64,000 bases of DNA from positions 13,095 through 77,094 of the forward strand of contig CAKQDU010000007.1 in the NCBI GenBank assembly GCA_934229625.1, given 5' to 3'. Within the stretch, counting starts at the first letter, position 1, and every line of letters begins with the position of its first letter. The notes under the pieces were generated by a model. The model was given only the letters and a program-made list of their open reading frames with translations, was not told the DNA's origin and did no database searches. This DNA comes from an uncultured Alphaproteobacteria bacterium. Its GTDB lineage: Bacteria; Pseudomonadota; Alphaproteobacteria; RF32; CAG-239. Shown in pieces: positions 52,657 through 61,858 of this stretch. The translations under genes and the position numbers were made by a program.

Positions 52657-53065
52657 TGGTTTGCATACGATAAATCTGCTCACTTAAAACAGCGCGCATC
52701 AGCATGTGCGGTAAAGTCAATTTACCAAACGAGAGGATTAAATCGGCTTTGTCGCGGGTAGATTGTAAATGTCCGTCTGCGCCGCCGATTAAAAAACAAA
52801 CTTCCGAACAACCGTCAAGAATCCAATGCTCAACCTTAGACGCCAATTCCATACTGGAAATATTTACTCCGCGTTCATCAAGCACAATTACTTTAGCTCC
52901 GTTCGGAATCGAATTTTGCAAAAATTCAGCCTCGTCTTTCTGCGTGGAATTGTCTTTTTCTTTGACAATAACATCCCAGCCTGAGCGTTTGATATATTCG
53001 GCAATTATCGCCGCTTCCGGCGAACCGTGCTTGCATTTTCCGATAGCTAAAATCAATGCTTTCAT
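52625..53065 (-). CDS. rlmH: 23S rRNA (pseudouridine1915-N3)-methyltransferase RlmH
   Basis: 146 residues, SPOUT fold. VIVLDERGVNISSMELA, FLIGGADGHL and the C-terminal RAVLSEQIYRMQTIINHHPYHR are diagnostic. It methylates Psi1915 in helix 69 of 23S rRNA. rsfS, its usual neighbour, lies 2.3 kb away at 55382, with the Fic gene and the prepilin-like gene 4 inserted between. Confidence 0.96.
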   Translation of the reverse strand: MKALILAIGKCKHGSPEAAIIAEYIKRSGWDVIVKEKDNSTQKDEAEFLQNSIPNGAKVIVLDERGVNISSMELASKVEHWILDGCSEVCFLIGGADGHLQSTRDKADLILSFGKLTLPHMLMRAVLSEQIYRMQTIINHHPYHRQ

Positions 53066-53144
53066 TTGCTTTCTCCCTTTTAGCAGAGAATACAGACATT
53101 CTCAAAAAATTACAAGAAAACGTAACAAATAATACATAAAAAAT

Positions 53145-53197
53145 TGACTATTCGTAACAAAAATGTTACGTATTTATAAAATAAATGTTACGAAAGA
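53145..53197 (+). repeat. 53-bp direct repeat upstream of the Fic gene, with operator palindrome
   Basis: Identical to 54268-54320 over 53 bases. Contains CGTAAC-N6-GTTACG (53153-53170) and a further GTTACG (53187-53192); another CGTAAC lies at 53121-53126. Ends eight bases before the Fic start codon, so it covers its promoter region. Confidence 0.95.
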
Positions 53198-53204
53198 AGC
53201 TAAA

Positions 53205-54248
53205 ATGTATAATAAACGCCAAGAGCTGATACTGGATTTTATAACCGATAATCAAAAAACAACGCGGGAAAATATTGAACAATTCCTCGCTAAAATGGGT
53301 TTTGAAACCTCTAAAATGACCATCACCAGAGATTTAAAGTTATTGCAGGAAAACAACGACATTGCAAAATCAGGAAGTGGTAAAGCCACTGTATACAGTC
53401 TGGCCTTAAAAACTATTTTATTAAATGATGTAAATGTGGAAACATATTTCAGCAAAGAGCAAGACGAACGATTACCAGATAGCATAGGTTTTAATTTTGA
53501 CGTATTTTCAGCCTTAAAAAATTTGTTGACTGACAATGAAAAAGCTGAACTTAAACAGTTAAACAACACTTACAGAGAAAAGAGGAATAAACTTTCGCCT
53601 GCTTTATTGCAAAAGGAATTTGAGCGTTTAACGGTTGAATTGGCGTGGAAATCATCAAAAATAGAAGGAAACACCTATACTCTTTTAGACACCGAACGTC
53701 TGTTAAATGAAAATATCTCAGCCAAAGGAAAAACTAAAGAAGAAACCAATATGGTGCTAAACCACAAAAAAGCCTTAGATTTTGTTTTGCAAGCTCCGGA
53801 ATACTATAAAAATTTAACGATTGCAAAAATAGAGGAACTGCATAGAATACTGGTTAATGAATTAGATGTTTCTACCGGTATCCGCAGCGGAAGAGTCGGA
53901 ATTGTCGGCACTAACTACAAGCCATTAGACAATCAATATCAAATAAAAGAAGCTCTGAAAAATTTGATAGAGGTCTTGAATAAAACAAACAACCCTGTGG
54001 AAAAAGCGCTGATAGCTGTTTTAATGATTGCCTACATTCAGCCGTTTGAAGACGGCAATAAAAGGACCTCCAGAATTTTAGGCAATGCAATTTTATTGGC
54101 GGATAACTATTGTCCTTTGTCTTACAGAAGCGTAGATGAAATTGAATATAAAAAAGCTATCATTCTTTTTTATGAACAAAACAGCGTGGCTTATTTCAAA
54201 AAGCTGTTTATTGAACAATTTAAGCAAGCCGTCAATAAATATTTTTGA
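53205..54248 (+). CDS. Fic family protein with N-terminal helix-turn-helix
   Basis: 347 residues from the ATG at 53205; the in-frame ATG at 53163 lies inside the repeat. N-terminal winged-helix (about 1-65, RQELILDFITDNQKTTRENIEQFL...MTITRDLKLL), an inhibitory-helix motif SSKIEGN ([S/T]xxxE[G/N]) and a Fic core motif IQPFEDGNKRTSR. The first residue of HPFxDGNxR is Gln rather than the catalytic His. A G-I-R-S-G-R-V-G-I flap is seen. Canonical Fic enzymes transfer AMP to proteins; this variant may not, or may use other chemistry. Its HTH probably binds the CGTAAC sites upstream. Flanked by 53-bp repeats. Confidence 0.88.
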   Translation: MYNKRQELILDFITDNQKTTRENIEQFLAKMGFETSKMTITRDLKLLQENNDIAKSGSGKATVYSLALKTILLNDVNVETYFSKEQDERLPDSIGFNFDVFSALKNLLTDNEKAELKQLNNTYREKRNKLSPALLQKEFERLTVELAWKSSKIEGNTYTLLDTERLLNENISAKGKTKEETNMVLNHKKALDFVLQAPEYYKNLTIAKIEELHRILVNELDVSTGIRSGRVGIVGTNYKPLDNQYQIKEALKNLIEVLNKTNNPVEKALIAVLMIAYIQPFEDGNKRTSRILGNAILLADNYCPLSYRSVDEIEYKKAIILFYEQNSVAYFKKLFIEQFKQAVNKYF

Positions 54249-54267
54249 TAATAAGTACGCAAATTTA

Positions 54268-54320
54268 TGACTATTCGTAACAAAAATGTTACGTATTTAT
54301 AAAATAAATGTTACGAAAGA
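54268..54320 (+). repeat. 53-bp direct repeat downstream of the Fic gene
   Basis: Second copy, 20 bp after the Fic stop codon, complete with the CGTAAC palindrome and an ATG that leads only into a short reading frame. Confidence 0.95.
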
Positions 54321-54347
54321 TGGTTATTATATCAACTGTGTCATAAT

Positions 54348-54971
54348 TTAATATGTCAGCACCAATGCACATCCGCTATTATCTTCCGTACACGCATTGC
54401 ATAATTGGTTTATGGTTGATAAAGAAACATCTTTTATGCAGGGGATATTTTTACCGCAAAACGCATCGCCATACAAATTCTGTTCAACAATATAACCGGT
54501 ATACATCATACTATGCAGAGGCTGGAAAATTTTTGCAGCAATTTCTTCACATAATTTAGGATTAAAATTCTGAGATATAACCGAATTTTTACCAGTCCAC
54601 GTATAACCGCCCAAATAAAAATCTATAACCAACCTATTATTTCTACCGAAAATACGAATCGTGTTTCCTTGTTTGTCTGTGCATTCTCTTACTTTTTCTC
54701 CGCAGTCCCATTGCTGAGGAATAAGGTTCAAGGCTTCAGCCATAGCAACAAGACCATATTGGGCATTTTTTTCTTGTTCAATGCGATGAATTTCATCAAT
54801 ATGTTCAAGCATTCCAAAAACAAGAGAAGAATATTCTTTAAGCGACTGGTTTATTTTCCATATCTGCATTGCTTTGCTGTATCCGGCGATACCGCCAACG
54901 GAAAGAACCGCGATAATAGCCAGGACGCCAAGCATTTCTATCATACTGCGTCCGACTTGATTATATTTCAT
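54348..54971 (-). CDS. prepilin-like secreted protein, paralog 4
   Basis: 207 residues from the ATG at 54971, GGAGG six bases upstream. Short leader MKYNQVG, then RSMIEMLGVLAIIAVLS. The end has the family pattern (CGKNIPCIKDVSL...LCNACTEDNSGCAL). It is most like paralog 1 in length, leader and NPKLCEEIAAKIFQPLHSMMYTG against NPKLCREIFSN, and, like it, sits behind a structured RNA with a terminator 30 nt before the ATG. Stands alone among housekeeping genes. Confidence 0.8.
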   Translation of the reverse strand: MKYNQVGRSMIEMLGVLAIIAVLSVGGIAGYSKAMQIWKINQSLKEYSSLVFGMLEHIDEIHRIEQEKNAQYGLVAMAEALNLIPQQWDCGEKVRECTDKQGNTIRIFGRNNRLVIDFYLGGYTWTGKNSVISQNFNPKLCEEIAAKIFQPLHSMMYTGYIVEQNLYGDAFCGKNIPCIKDVSLSTINQLCNACTEDNSGCALVLTY

Positions 54972-55000
54972 TTCAACCTCCATATATTTTATTATAAACA

Positions 55001-55024
55001 AAAAACCACCTGCAAAAAGGTGGT
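55001..55024 (-). terminator. intrinsic terminator upstream of prepilin-like gene 4
   Basis: On the minus strand ACCACCT pairs with AGGTGGT around TTTTGC, followed by T6. It ends 30 nt before the start codon at 54971. Confidence 0.8.
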
Positions 55025-55272
55025 CGGGAAGTTGACAAATCATATCTAACAAAATGACTCTTTCAGCCTTTAAAGCCGTATCTGTTCCAGAGATAGATTA
55101 CGCAGCTTTTGGACATACGCTGAAAGCTCCCCAACCATATCACTATGAATCGGGGATATATTTTGCTATCAGCAAGTTAAACCTGCTGATAATTTAACGA
55201 TGTTATATCCTAACACCGTGCTAGATAAGAGCTTGTCACAGCCCAACCACTTCTTTTTTTTGAGAAGCAGTC
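55001..55272 (-). ncRNA. candidate structured leader RNA, 270 nt
   Basis: On the minus strand the 5' arm AAGAAGTGGTTGGG (55255-55242) pairs with CCCGACCACCTTTTT (55028-55014) at 14 of 15 positions. Further inside, TGACAA pairs with TTGTCA, and GATATAACA with TGTTAGATAT. Side hairpins include TATCAGCA/TGCTGATA (55166-55190 region) and a nested stem CTTTCAGC/GCTGAAAG (about 55126-55063). The closing stem uses the 5' arm of the terminator, so the two exclude each other. The region 54972-55381 has no gene. I do not recognise the family. Size and number of stems differ from the RNA at 432, but promoter, closing stem and terminator distance agree. Confidence 0.55.
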
Positions 55273-55279
55273 GCTTAAA

Positions 55280-55307
55280 ACTATATATGAGTTTTTAAAT
55301 ATTTCAA
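55280..55307 (-). promoter_or_regulatory. promoter of the structured RNA at 55001
   Basis: On the minus strand TTGAAA (55307-55302), 16-bp spacer, TATAGT (55285-55280). Predicted start near 55272. Confidence 0.5.
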
Positions 55308-55381
55308 CAGATTTTGTTTAAATATAAAAAATGCGCTCTGCCTATTTCTAAACACAGCGCATTCGGACAAAAGAAAATAGC

Positions 55382-55726
55382 CTATTCTTTACGTAAATTT
55401 GCGGCGGAAGTCCACATTTTTTCCAAATTATAGAACTCACGAACTTCCGGACGGAAAATATGCACAATTACATCAAAAGCGTCAATCAAAACCCAATCGG
55501 CTTTAGTTTCACCTTCTACCGAACAGCGACAGCCAGCGGCTTTTAAGGCTTCTTCAATTTTTTGCGCAATAGATGCCACATGGCGGTTAGAATTACCGCT
55601 CGCCACCACCATATAACCGGCAATTGAGGTTTTACCTTCCAAATCAATTACAGAAATATCTTCCGCTTTCATATCATCCAATGCTTTTGTGATTATATCT
55701 AATACTTTAGTGTCTTTAACTGCCAC
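55382..55726 (-). CDS. rsfS: ribosomal silencing factor RsfS
   Basis: 114 residues. MVVASGNSNRHVASIAQKI, DWVLIDAFDVIVHIF and YNLEKMW are RsfS signatures. It binds uL14 and keeps subunits apart under poor nutrition. It follows obgE by 20 bp, and the two probably form one operon. Confidence 0.95.
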   Translation of the reverse strand: MAVKDTKVLDIITKALDDMKAEDISVIDLEGKTSIAGYMVVASGNSNRHVASIAQKIEEALKAAGCRCSVEGETKADWVLIDAFDVIVHIFRPEVREFYNLEKMWTSAANLRKE

Positions 55727-55746
55727 TTTTTTTACTCCTTAAAATT

Positions 55747-56823
<1,077 letters not shown>

Positions 56824-56851
56824 TTAAGGTCAAATAATAGCCTTAAATAAA

Positions 56852-56880
56852 AAATAAAGGGGCATAACGCCCCTATTTTA
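56852..56880 (-). terminator. intrinsic terminator after rpmA
   Basis: AGGGGC and GCCCCT around ATAA; on the minus strand followed by TTTATTTTTTA. Confidence 0.85.
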
Positions 56881-56894
56881 GCCTGAAAGCAAGA

Positions 56895-57149
56895 TTATTC
56901 AGCAACAACAGAAACGTAAACTTTATCGTCTGCTTTTGTTTTGAACTCTACTTTACCCTCAGATGTTGCAAAAATTGTGTGATCTTTGCCGAGGCCTACA
57001 TTCTGTCCCGGATGATATTTTGTTCCGCGTTGACGAATGATGATGTTGCCAGGGATAACAGCTTCACCGCCGAATTTTTTCACACCCAAACGGCGACCTT
57101 CAGAGTCACGACCGTTGCTGGAACTACCGCCAGATTTTTTATGTGCCAT
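56895..57149 (-). CDS. rpmA: 50S ribosomal protein bL27
   Basis: 84 residues, [20 protein letters not shown] start and [21 protein letters not shown] core. 17 bp after rplU. The N-terminal tail reaches the peptidyl transferase centre. Confidence 0.98.
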   Translation of the reverse strand: MAHKKSGGSSSNGRDSEGRRLGVKKFGGEAVIPGNIIIRQRGTKYHPGQNVGLGKDHTIFATSEGKVEFKTKADDKVYVSVVAE

Positions 57150-57166
57150 AACGTTATCTCCCTAAA

Positions 57167-57469
57167 TTATTTCTCGCACACATCAGTAATTTTTACTAAT
57201 GTGATGTTTTGTCTGTGACCATTTTTACGACGATAGTTCTGTCTTCTTTTCTTTTTGAAAACAATAACTTTCGCGTCTTTAGCTTGTTTCAAAACCAAAG
57301 CTTTAACACTAGCACCGGCAACCAATGGAGTACCGATTTTTTCGCCCAAAGCCAAAACTTCGTTGAAAACAACTTCTTTACCTTCTTCACCGGCGATTTT
57401 TTCCAACTTAACAACGTCACCAGTTGTTACGTTATATTGTTTTCCGCCTGTTTTTATTACTGCGTACAT
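57167..57469 (-). CDS. rplU: 50S ribosomal protein bL21
   Basis: 100 residues from the ATG at 57469 (AGGTG upstream); a GTG nine bases earlier is the alternative. YAVIKTGGKQYNVTTGDVV start and KKKRRQNYRRKNGHRQ are typical. Binds 23S rRNA. Confidence 0.97.
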   Translation of the reverse strand: MYAVIKTGGKQYNVTTGDVVKLEKIAGEEGKEVVFNEVLALGEKIGTPLVAGASVKALVLKQAKDAKVIVFKKKRRQNYRRKNGHRQNITLVKITDVCEK

Positions 57470-57682
57470 ATTCTTCACCTAATTTTATTTAAACATAAAA
57501 CATTGGCTTGTACTATACATAAGTTTTTGGCTCTGTCAACAGGAAAATAACTAATTTTTAAATATTTTACGCATTATCGAACAATTACTTTAATATATAT
57601 AGTGCGTTTGCACATATTAAACTTGAAAAATTTATTTTTGCAAGCTAAATATGGAGGAAAGATAATTTGCGAGGTATTTATA

Positions 57683-58906
57683 ATGTATGACGTTTATAAA
57701 ATCAGAAAAGATTTTCCGGTATTGAACGAACTGATTAACAATAAACCCTTTGTTTATTTGGACACTTCGGCTTCTGCGCAAAAACCACAGCAGGTATTAG
57801 ATAAAATGATGCAGGTTTATCAGACAACCTATGCCAACCCACATCGCGGAAGCTACACAATTTCAGAAGAAATGACCACCGAGTTTGAACAGGCCCGCGA
57901 AACCGTGCGTGAATTTATAAACGCTGATTTTTCTCGCGAAATTATTTATACGCGCAACGCTACCGAATCTATAAATCTGGTCGCCTCGTCTTGGGGCGGA
58001 GAAAATCTGAAAGCCGGTGATGAAGTTTTAATCTCGCAGGCAGAACACCACGCCAATTTGGTGCCGTGGCAGCATATATGTCAGGTTACAGGAGCTAAAT
58101 TGGTCGTTTTTCCGATTTCCGACAACGGAGAATTTATTGAAGAAGAATTTTTAAAACACCTAAATAAAAAAACAAAAATTGTGGCTGTTACGGCTATGTC
58201 AAATGTTTTAGGCACAATTTTTCCGATTAAAAAAATCACAGAAACGGCTCATAAATTCGGCGCTAAAGTTCTAATTGACGCCTGTCAGTTTGCCGTACAC
58301 CACAAAATAGACATGCAAGACATTGACTGCGACTTTTTGGCTTTTTCCGCGCACAAAACTTATGGTCCGAGCGGCATCGGCGTACTTTATGGTAAAGCGG
58401 AAATCTTAAAAAACATGCAGCCGTACCAATTCGGCGGCGATATGATTGAAAATGTCACCTATGAAAAAACAACATTTAATGATATTCCGGCACGCTTTGA
58501 AGCCGGAACACCTGCCGCCGTTCAGGCTATCGGCATGGCCGAGGGTTTAAAATATATGATGAATTTAGGCTTGGATAATATAGAAAAACATGAGCAGGAA
58601 CTGGTTAAATACACTACCGAAAAACTACAGCAAGTGCCTGATTTAAAAATAATCGGTAACGCAAAAAACAAAGGCGGAGTTTTCAGTTTTGCCATTCGGG
58701 ACATTCATCCGCAGGATTTGGCTTTTGTGCTGAATAAGGAAAACATAGCAATCCGCACAGGCCATCATTGCGCTCAACCCGTGGTAAACCGCATGGGATA
58801 TAACTCTCTTGCCCGCGCCTCGCTCGGATTATATTCAACCAAAGAAGACATTGATGCTTTATATAACGCACTTTTAAAGGCTGAAAAATTTTTTAGAGAA
58901 AACTAA
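57683..58906 (+). CDS. sufS: cysteine desulfurase SufS
   Basis: 407 residues from the ATG at 57683 (GAGG nine bases upstream). Class V aminotransferase fold: the PLP lysine is in FLAFSAHKTYGPSG and the sulfur-accepting Cys in RTGHHCAQP. It frees sulfur from cysteine for the Suf scaffold. sufB, sufC and sufD are not in this window; the SufT- and SufE-like genes follow directly. Confidence 0.95.
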   Translation: MYDVYKIRKDFPVLNELINNKPFVYLDTSASAQKPQQVLDKMMQVYQTTYANPHRGSYTISEEMTTEFEQARETVREFINADFSREIIYTRNATESINLVASSWGGENLKAGDEVLISQAEHHANLVPWQHICQVTGAKLVVFPISDNGEFIEEEFLKHLNKKTKIVAVTAMSNVLGTIFPIKKITETAHKFGAKVLIDACQFAVHHKIDMQDIDCDFLAFSAHKTYGPSGIGVLYGKAEILKNMQPYQFGGDMIENVTYEKTTFNDIPARFEAGTPAAVQAIGMAEGLKYMMNLGLDNIEKHEQELVKYTTEKLQQVPDLKIIGNAKNKGGVFSFAIRDIHPQDLAFVLNKENIAIRTGHHCAQPVVNRMGYNSLARASLGLYSTKEDIDALYNALLKAEKFFREN

Positions 58907-59370
58907 TGTCAGAAACAATTGAACAAAATGATGAAGATAAAATCATCGGCGCAACCGAAAGCCGCTTGCTGCAGGCGATGAGCGTTAATGATGAAGAAGA
59001 CAAGTCTCAGAAAGAACTTCCAGAATATATTGCTTATGCCGGAACCGAACTGCCTCAAGGCACAGCAAAAGCAAAAATGTTTGATATTGTAGAAAAAATC
59101 CGCACGGTTTCCGACCCTGAAATTCCGCTTAATGTATATGATATGGGACTTATTTATAAAATAGACCAGAGCGACAACGGAGATATTTATATTGAAATGA
59201 CAGTCACGGCTCCGACTTGTCCAATAGCCGGCGAACTGCCGCAGCAAGTGGCCGACGCCGTGTCCGAAGTTGCCGGAGTTGGCAAAATAAAGGTTAAAAT
59301 TGTTTGGGAACCGGCTTGGACGCCGGATAGAATGACCGATGAGGCCAAAGAAATGTTGGAGCTTATATAA
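58906..59370 (+). CDS. SufT-like MIP18-family protein
   Basis: 154 residues. The C-terminal DUF59 domain (about 60-154) has VSDPEIPLNVYDMGLIYKI and MTVTAPTCPIAGELPQQV with the family's single Cys. The N-terminal 50 residues are acidic and unconserved. SufT helps mature Fe-S clusters. Start overlaps the sufS stop (TAATG). Confidence 0.9.
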   Translation: MSETIEQNDEDKIIGATESRLLQAMSVNDEEDKSQKELPEYIAYAGTELPQGTAKAKMFDIVEKIRTVSDPEIPLNVYDMGLIYKIDQSDNGDIYIEMTVTAPTCPIAGELPQQVADAVSEVAGVGKIKVKIVWEPAWTPDRMTDEAKEMLELI

Positions 59371-59769
59371 ATGACTATTGATGAACTTCTTGATAATTTT
59401 TCTTTTCTCGATGGCTGGGAAGAAAAATACCAATATGTAATTGACCTCGGCCATAAACTAGAACCTTTAGATGAAAAATACAAAACCGATGATTGGAAGA
59501 TTAAAGGATGCCAATCGCAGGTTTGGCTTGTTCCGCAGATTCAAAACGGCATATTTCATTTTAAAGGCGACAGCGATGCTATTCTAGTTAGGGGGATTAT
59601 CTCTATTGTTCTGTTGATTTATAACGACAAAACAGCCGAAGAAATAAAAAACATTGATATTGCTAAAATTTTTGTTAAACTCGGTCTTGAAGAAAATTTA
59701 ACTCCAAGCCGCCGCAATGGTATGCTGTCGATGGTTGAAAAAATAAAACAGTATGCCTCTGCCGCCTAA
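59371..59769 (+). CDS. sufE: SufE-like sulfur acceptor
   Basis: 132 residues. WKIKGCQSQVWLVPQ has the sulfur-accepting Cys of SufE; the last helix LTPSRRNGMLSMVEKIK is also typical. It takes sulfur from SufS. The start follows the previous stop immediately. Confidence 0.93.
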   Translation: MTIDELLDNFSFLDGWEEKYQYVIDLGHKLEPLDEKYKTDDWKIKGCQSQVWLVPQIQNGIFHFKGDSDAILVRGIISIVLLIYNDKTAEEIKNIDIAKIFVKLGLEENLTPSRRNGMLSMVEKIKQYASAA

Positions 59770-59781
59770 AGAAAGCGCACT

Positions 59782-60984
59782 ATGAACATTCATGAATATC
59801 AGGCAAAAAAAATTTTAGCTCAGCACGGCATCAATATTCCGGCAGGAGGTATTGCTTATACGCCGAATGAAGCCAAAAGAGTGGCCTTAAGTTTAACATC
59901 TCGCGGTCCCTGGATGCTAAAAGCGCAAATTCAATCAGGCGCGAGAGCATCCGGTCATTTTGTGGAACGAGAAGCCGGACACAAAAGCGGCATTCGCCAA
60001 GTTACAAAAATTTCAAACCTAGCTTATGAAACAACACAAATGCTGAACAACACATTGGTTACCGAACAAACAGGTGCTAACGGAAAACTGGTCAGCAAGG
60101 TTTATGTCGAAGCTTTCAAAAAAGCTAAACACGCTTTTTATGCCGGCATGGTTATAGACAGTTCGCTTCCCGCGGTGACGCTGCTGGTTTCTGAAATTAT
60201 AAATCAGAGTATAATAAAAGTTGCAACCACAGACGAAAGTAAAATTTTGCGTATAAATCTAAAATTCGGCGAAGAATTTAATGAAGCGCAAATATTGCAG
60301 GTTTTGGATTTTTTAAATTTAGACAAGAGCTATCTTATAAACTTTAGCGATTTTTTCTCAAAACTTTATCACACTTTTATGAATTTAGACGCTCAGATGA
60401 TAGAAATAAATCCAGTCGGCATTTTACGGGACAAAAACCTCATCGCGCTTGATGCCAAAATAAATTTTGACGATAATGCGCTGTTCAGACATCCTGAAAT
60501 TTTACATCTGCAAGATGACTATGAAGAAAGCGCACGCACTTTGCGCGCTAAAAAATTCGGTTTTCAATACAGCGAATTTGACGGCAACATCGGCTGCATT
60601 GTCAACGGGGACGGACTAGCTCTGGAAGCTTTGGACCTGATTAAAAACAAAGGCGGCAGCATGGCTTGTTTTTTGAATGTTAAAGGCGGAGCAGACAAAG
60701 ATAAAATTGCCGAAGGCATAAAAATTATTATGACCAATCCAAGAGTTGAAGGTATTTTAATAAATGTCTTAGGCGGTTTTTTGCGATGCAATTTAATTGC
60801 CGACGGCATTTTAGCGGCAACTCAGGAAGTGGGAATGAATGTACCGATTGTTTTGCGTTTGGAAGGTACAAATAAAGAAGAAGCTAAAAATATTTTATCT
60901 CAATCTAATTTGCCTATTATTTTTGCCGAAAACATGAACAATGCCATAAACATCTTACTGAAACAAATGGAGATTAACGACTGA
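59782..60984 (+). CDS. sucC: succinate-CoA ligase beta subunit
   Basis: 400 residues. ATP-grasp start MNIHEYQAKKILAQHGI, MIEINPVGIL and ALDAKINFDDNALFRHP, and GGADKDKIAEGI are SucC signatures. The loop KAQIQSGARASGHF departs from the usual KAQVHAGGRGKAGG, so nucleotide binding may be altered. Its end overlaps the sucD start. See sucD for a missing catalytic residue. Confidence 0.92.
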   Translation: MNIHEYQAKKILAQHGINIPAGGIAYTPNEAKRVALSLTSRGPWMLKAQIQSGARASGHFVEREAGHKSGIRQVTKISNLAYETTQMLNNTLVTEQTGANGKLVSKVYVEAFKKAKHAFYAGMVIDSSLPAVTLLVSEIINQSIIKVATTDESKILRINLKFGEEFNEAQILQVLDFLNLDKSYLINFSDFFSKLYHTFMNLDAQMIEINPVGILRDKNLIALDAKINFDDNALFRHPEILHLQDDYEESARTLRAKKFGFQYSEFDGNIGCIVNGDGLALEALDLIKNKGGSMACFLNVKGGADKDKIAEGIKIIMTNPRVEGILINVLGGFLRCNLIADGILAATQEVGMNVPIVLRLEGTNKEEAKNILSQSNLPIIFAENMNNAINILLKQMEIND

Positions 60985-61856
60985 TGTCTATTTTAGCAAA
61001 TAAAAACACCAGAGTTTTAGTACAGGGAATTACCGGCACTCAGGCTTCTTTTCATGTTAAACGCTCTATGGATTGCGGCACAAAAATTGTAGGCGGAACT
61101 TCACCGAAATACGGCGGTTCGGAACATTTAAATGTGCCGGTTTTTGCAAATATCAAAGAGGCTAAACAAAATATTGAGTTTGACGCTACAGTCATGTTTG
61201 TACCGGCAACCGCTTTGAAAAACGCTGTTAAAGAAGTTGTTGAAGCAGAAATTCCTTTAGCCGTTTCCATCGCCAATGGAGTGCCTTTGCACGATATGCT
61301 GGAAATAAAATCTATGCTTAACGGCTCTAAAACAACTTTAATCGGTCCGGACACTCCGGGTTTGATTACTCCGTCAGAAGCAAGGCTGGGAATTTTTCCG
61401 GAAAACATTCATCACAAAGGCTGTATCGGCATTGTTTCACGCGCCTCAACATTGACATATGAAGCTGTTATTGAAACAAACGCAGCAAATTTAGGACAGT
61501 CTACGGTTATCGGAATCGGAGACGATATGATTGTGGGTACGGATTATCGTAAAATCATCAGCCTATTTCATGAAGATAAAGAAACTAAAGCCATTATTTT
61601 GGTTGGCAAATCCGACAGTCTGTATGAGCAAATTGCTGCCGAATATTACAGCAGCATACAAAATAAAAAACCTATTATCGCATTTGTGGCCGGAGAGGCT
61701 TTGCCATTCGGACACAGTATGGGATATGCCGGCGACATTATAACCGGAGGGCGCATCACGGTTCAGGATAAAAAAAGACTAATGCGCGAGGCCGGAATGA
61801 TTGTGGTTGACAACATAGACCAAATTCATCAAGCTCTGTCCGGTTTAGGCCTTTAA
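60984..61856 (+). CDS. sucD: succinate-CoA ligase alpha subunit, catalytic His replaced
   Basis: 290 residues. The CoA-binding QGITGTQASFHVKRSMDCGT, VGGTSPKYGGSEHL and GIVSRASTLTYEA segments identify SucD. But the phospho-histidine motif GHAG of the family is GYAG (Tyr248, codon TAT at 61725-61727); a His is found four positions upstream (PFGHSMGYAG). Without the phosphohistidine the usual mechanism cannot work, so this pair may have a changed or lost activity. The sucCD neighbours of the TCA cycle (sucAB, mdh) are not here. Confidence 0.9.
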   Translation: MSILANKNTRVLVQGITGTQASFHVKRSMDCGTKIVGGTSPKYGGSEHLNVPVFANIKEAKQNIEFDATVMFVPATALKNAVKEVVEAEIPLAVSIANGVPLHDMLEIKSMLNGSKTTLIGPDTPGLITPSEARLGIFPENIHHKGCIGIVSRASTLTYEAVIETNAANLGQSTVIGIGDDMIVGTDYRKIISLFHEDKETKAIILVGKSDSLYEQIAAEYYSSIQNKKPIIAFVAGEALPFGHSMGYAGDIITGGRITVQDKKRLMREAGMIVVDNIDQIHQALSGLGL

Positions 61857-61858
61857 TT

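Noticed and set aside
53085..54320. Fic toxin-antitoxin pair
   Set aside because: No small partner gene (FicT/antitoxin) lies beside it; the inhibitory motif is inside the protein itself.
57683..59769. Complete suf operon
   Set aside because: Only sufS, a SufT-like gene and sufE-like gene are present; sufB, sufC and sufD are not found in the window.
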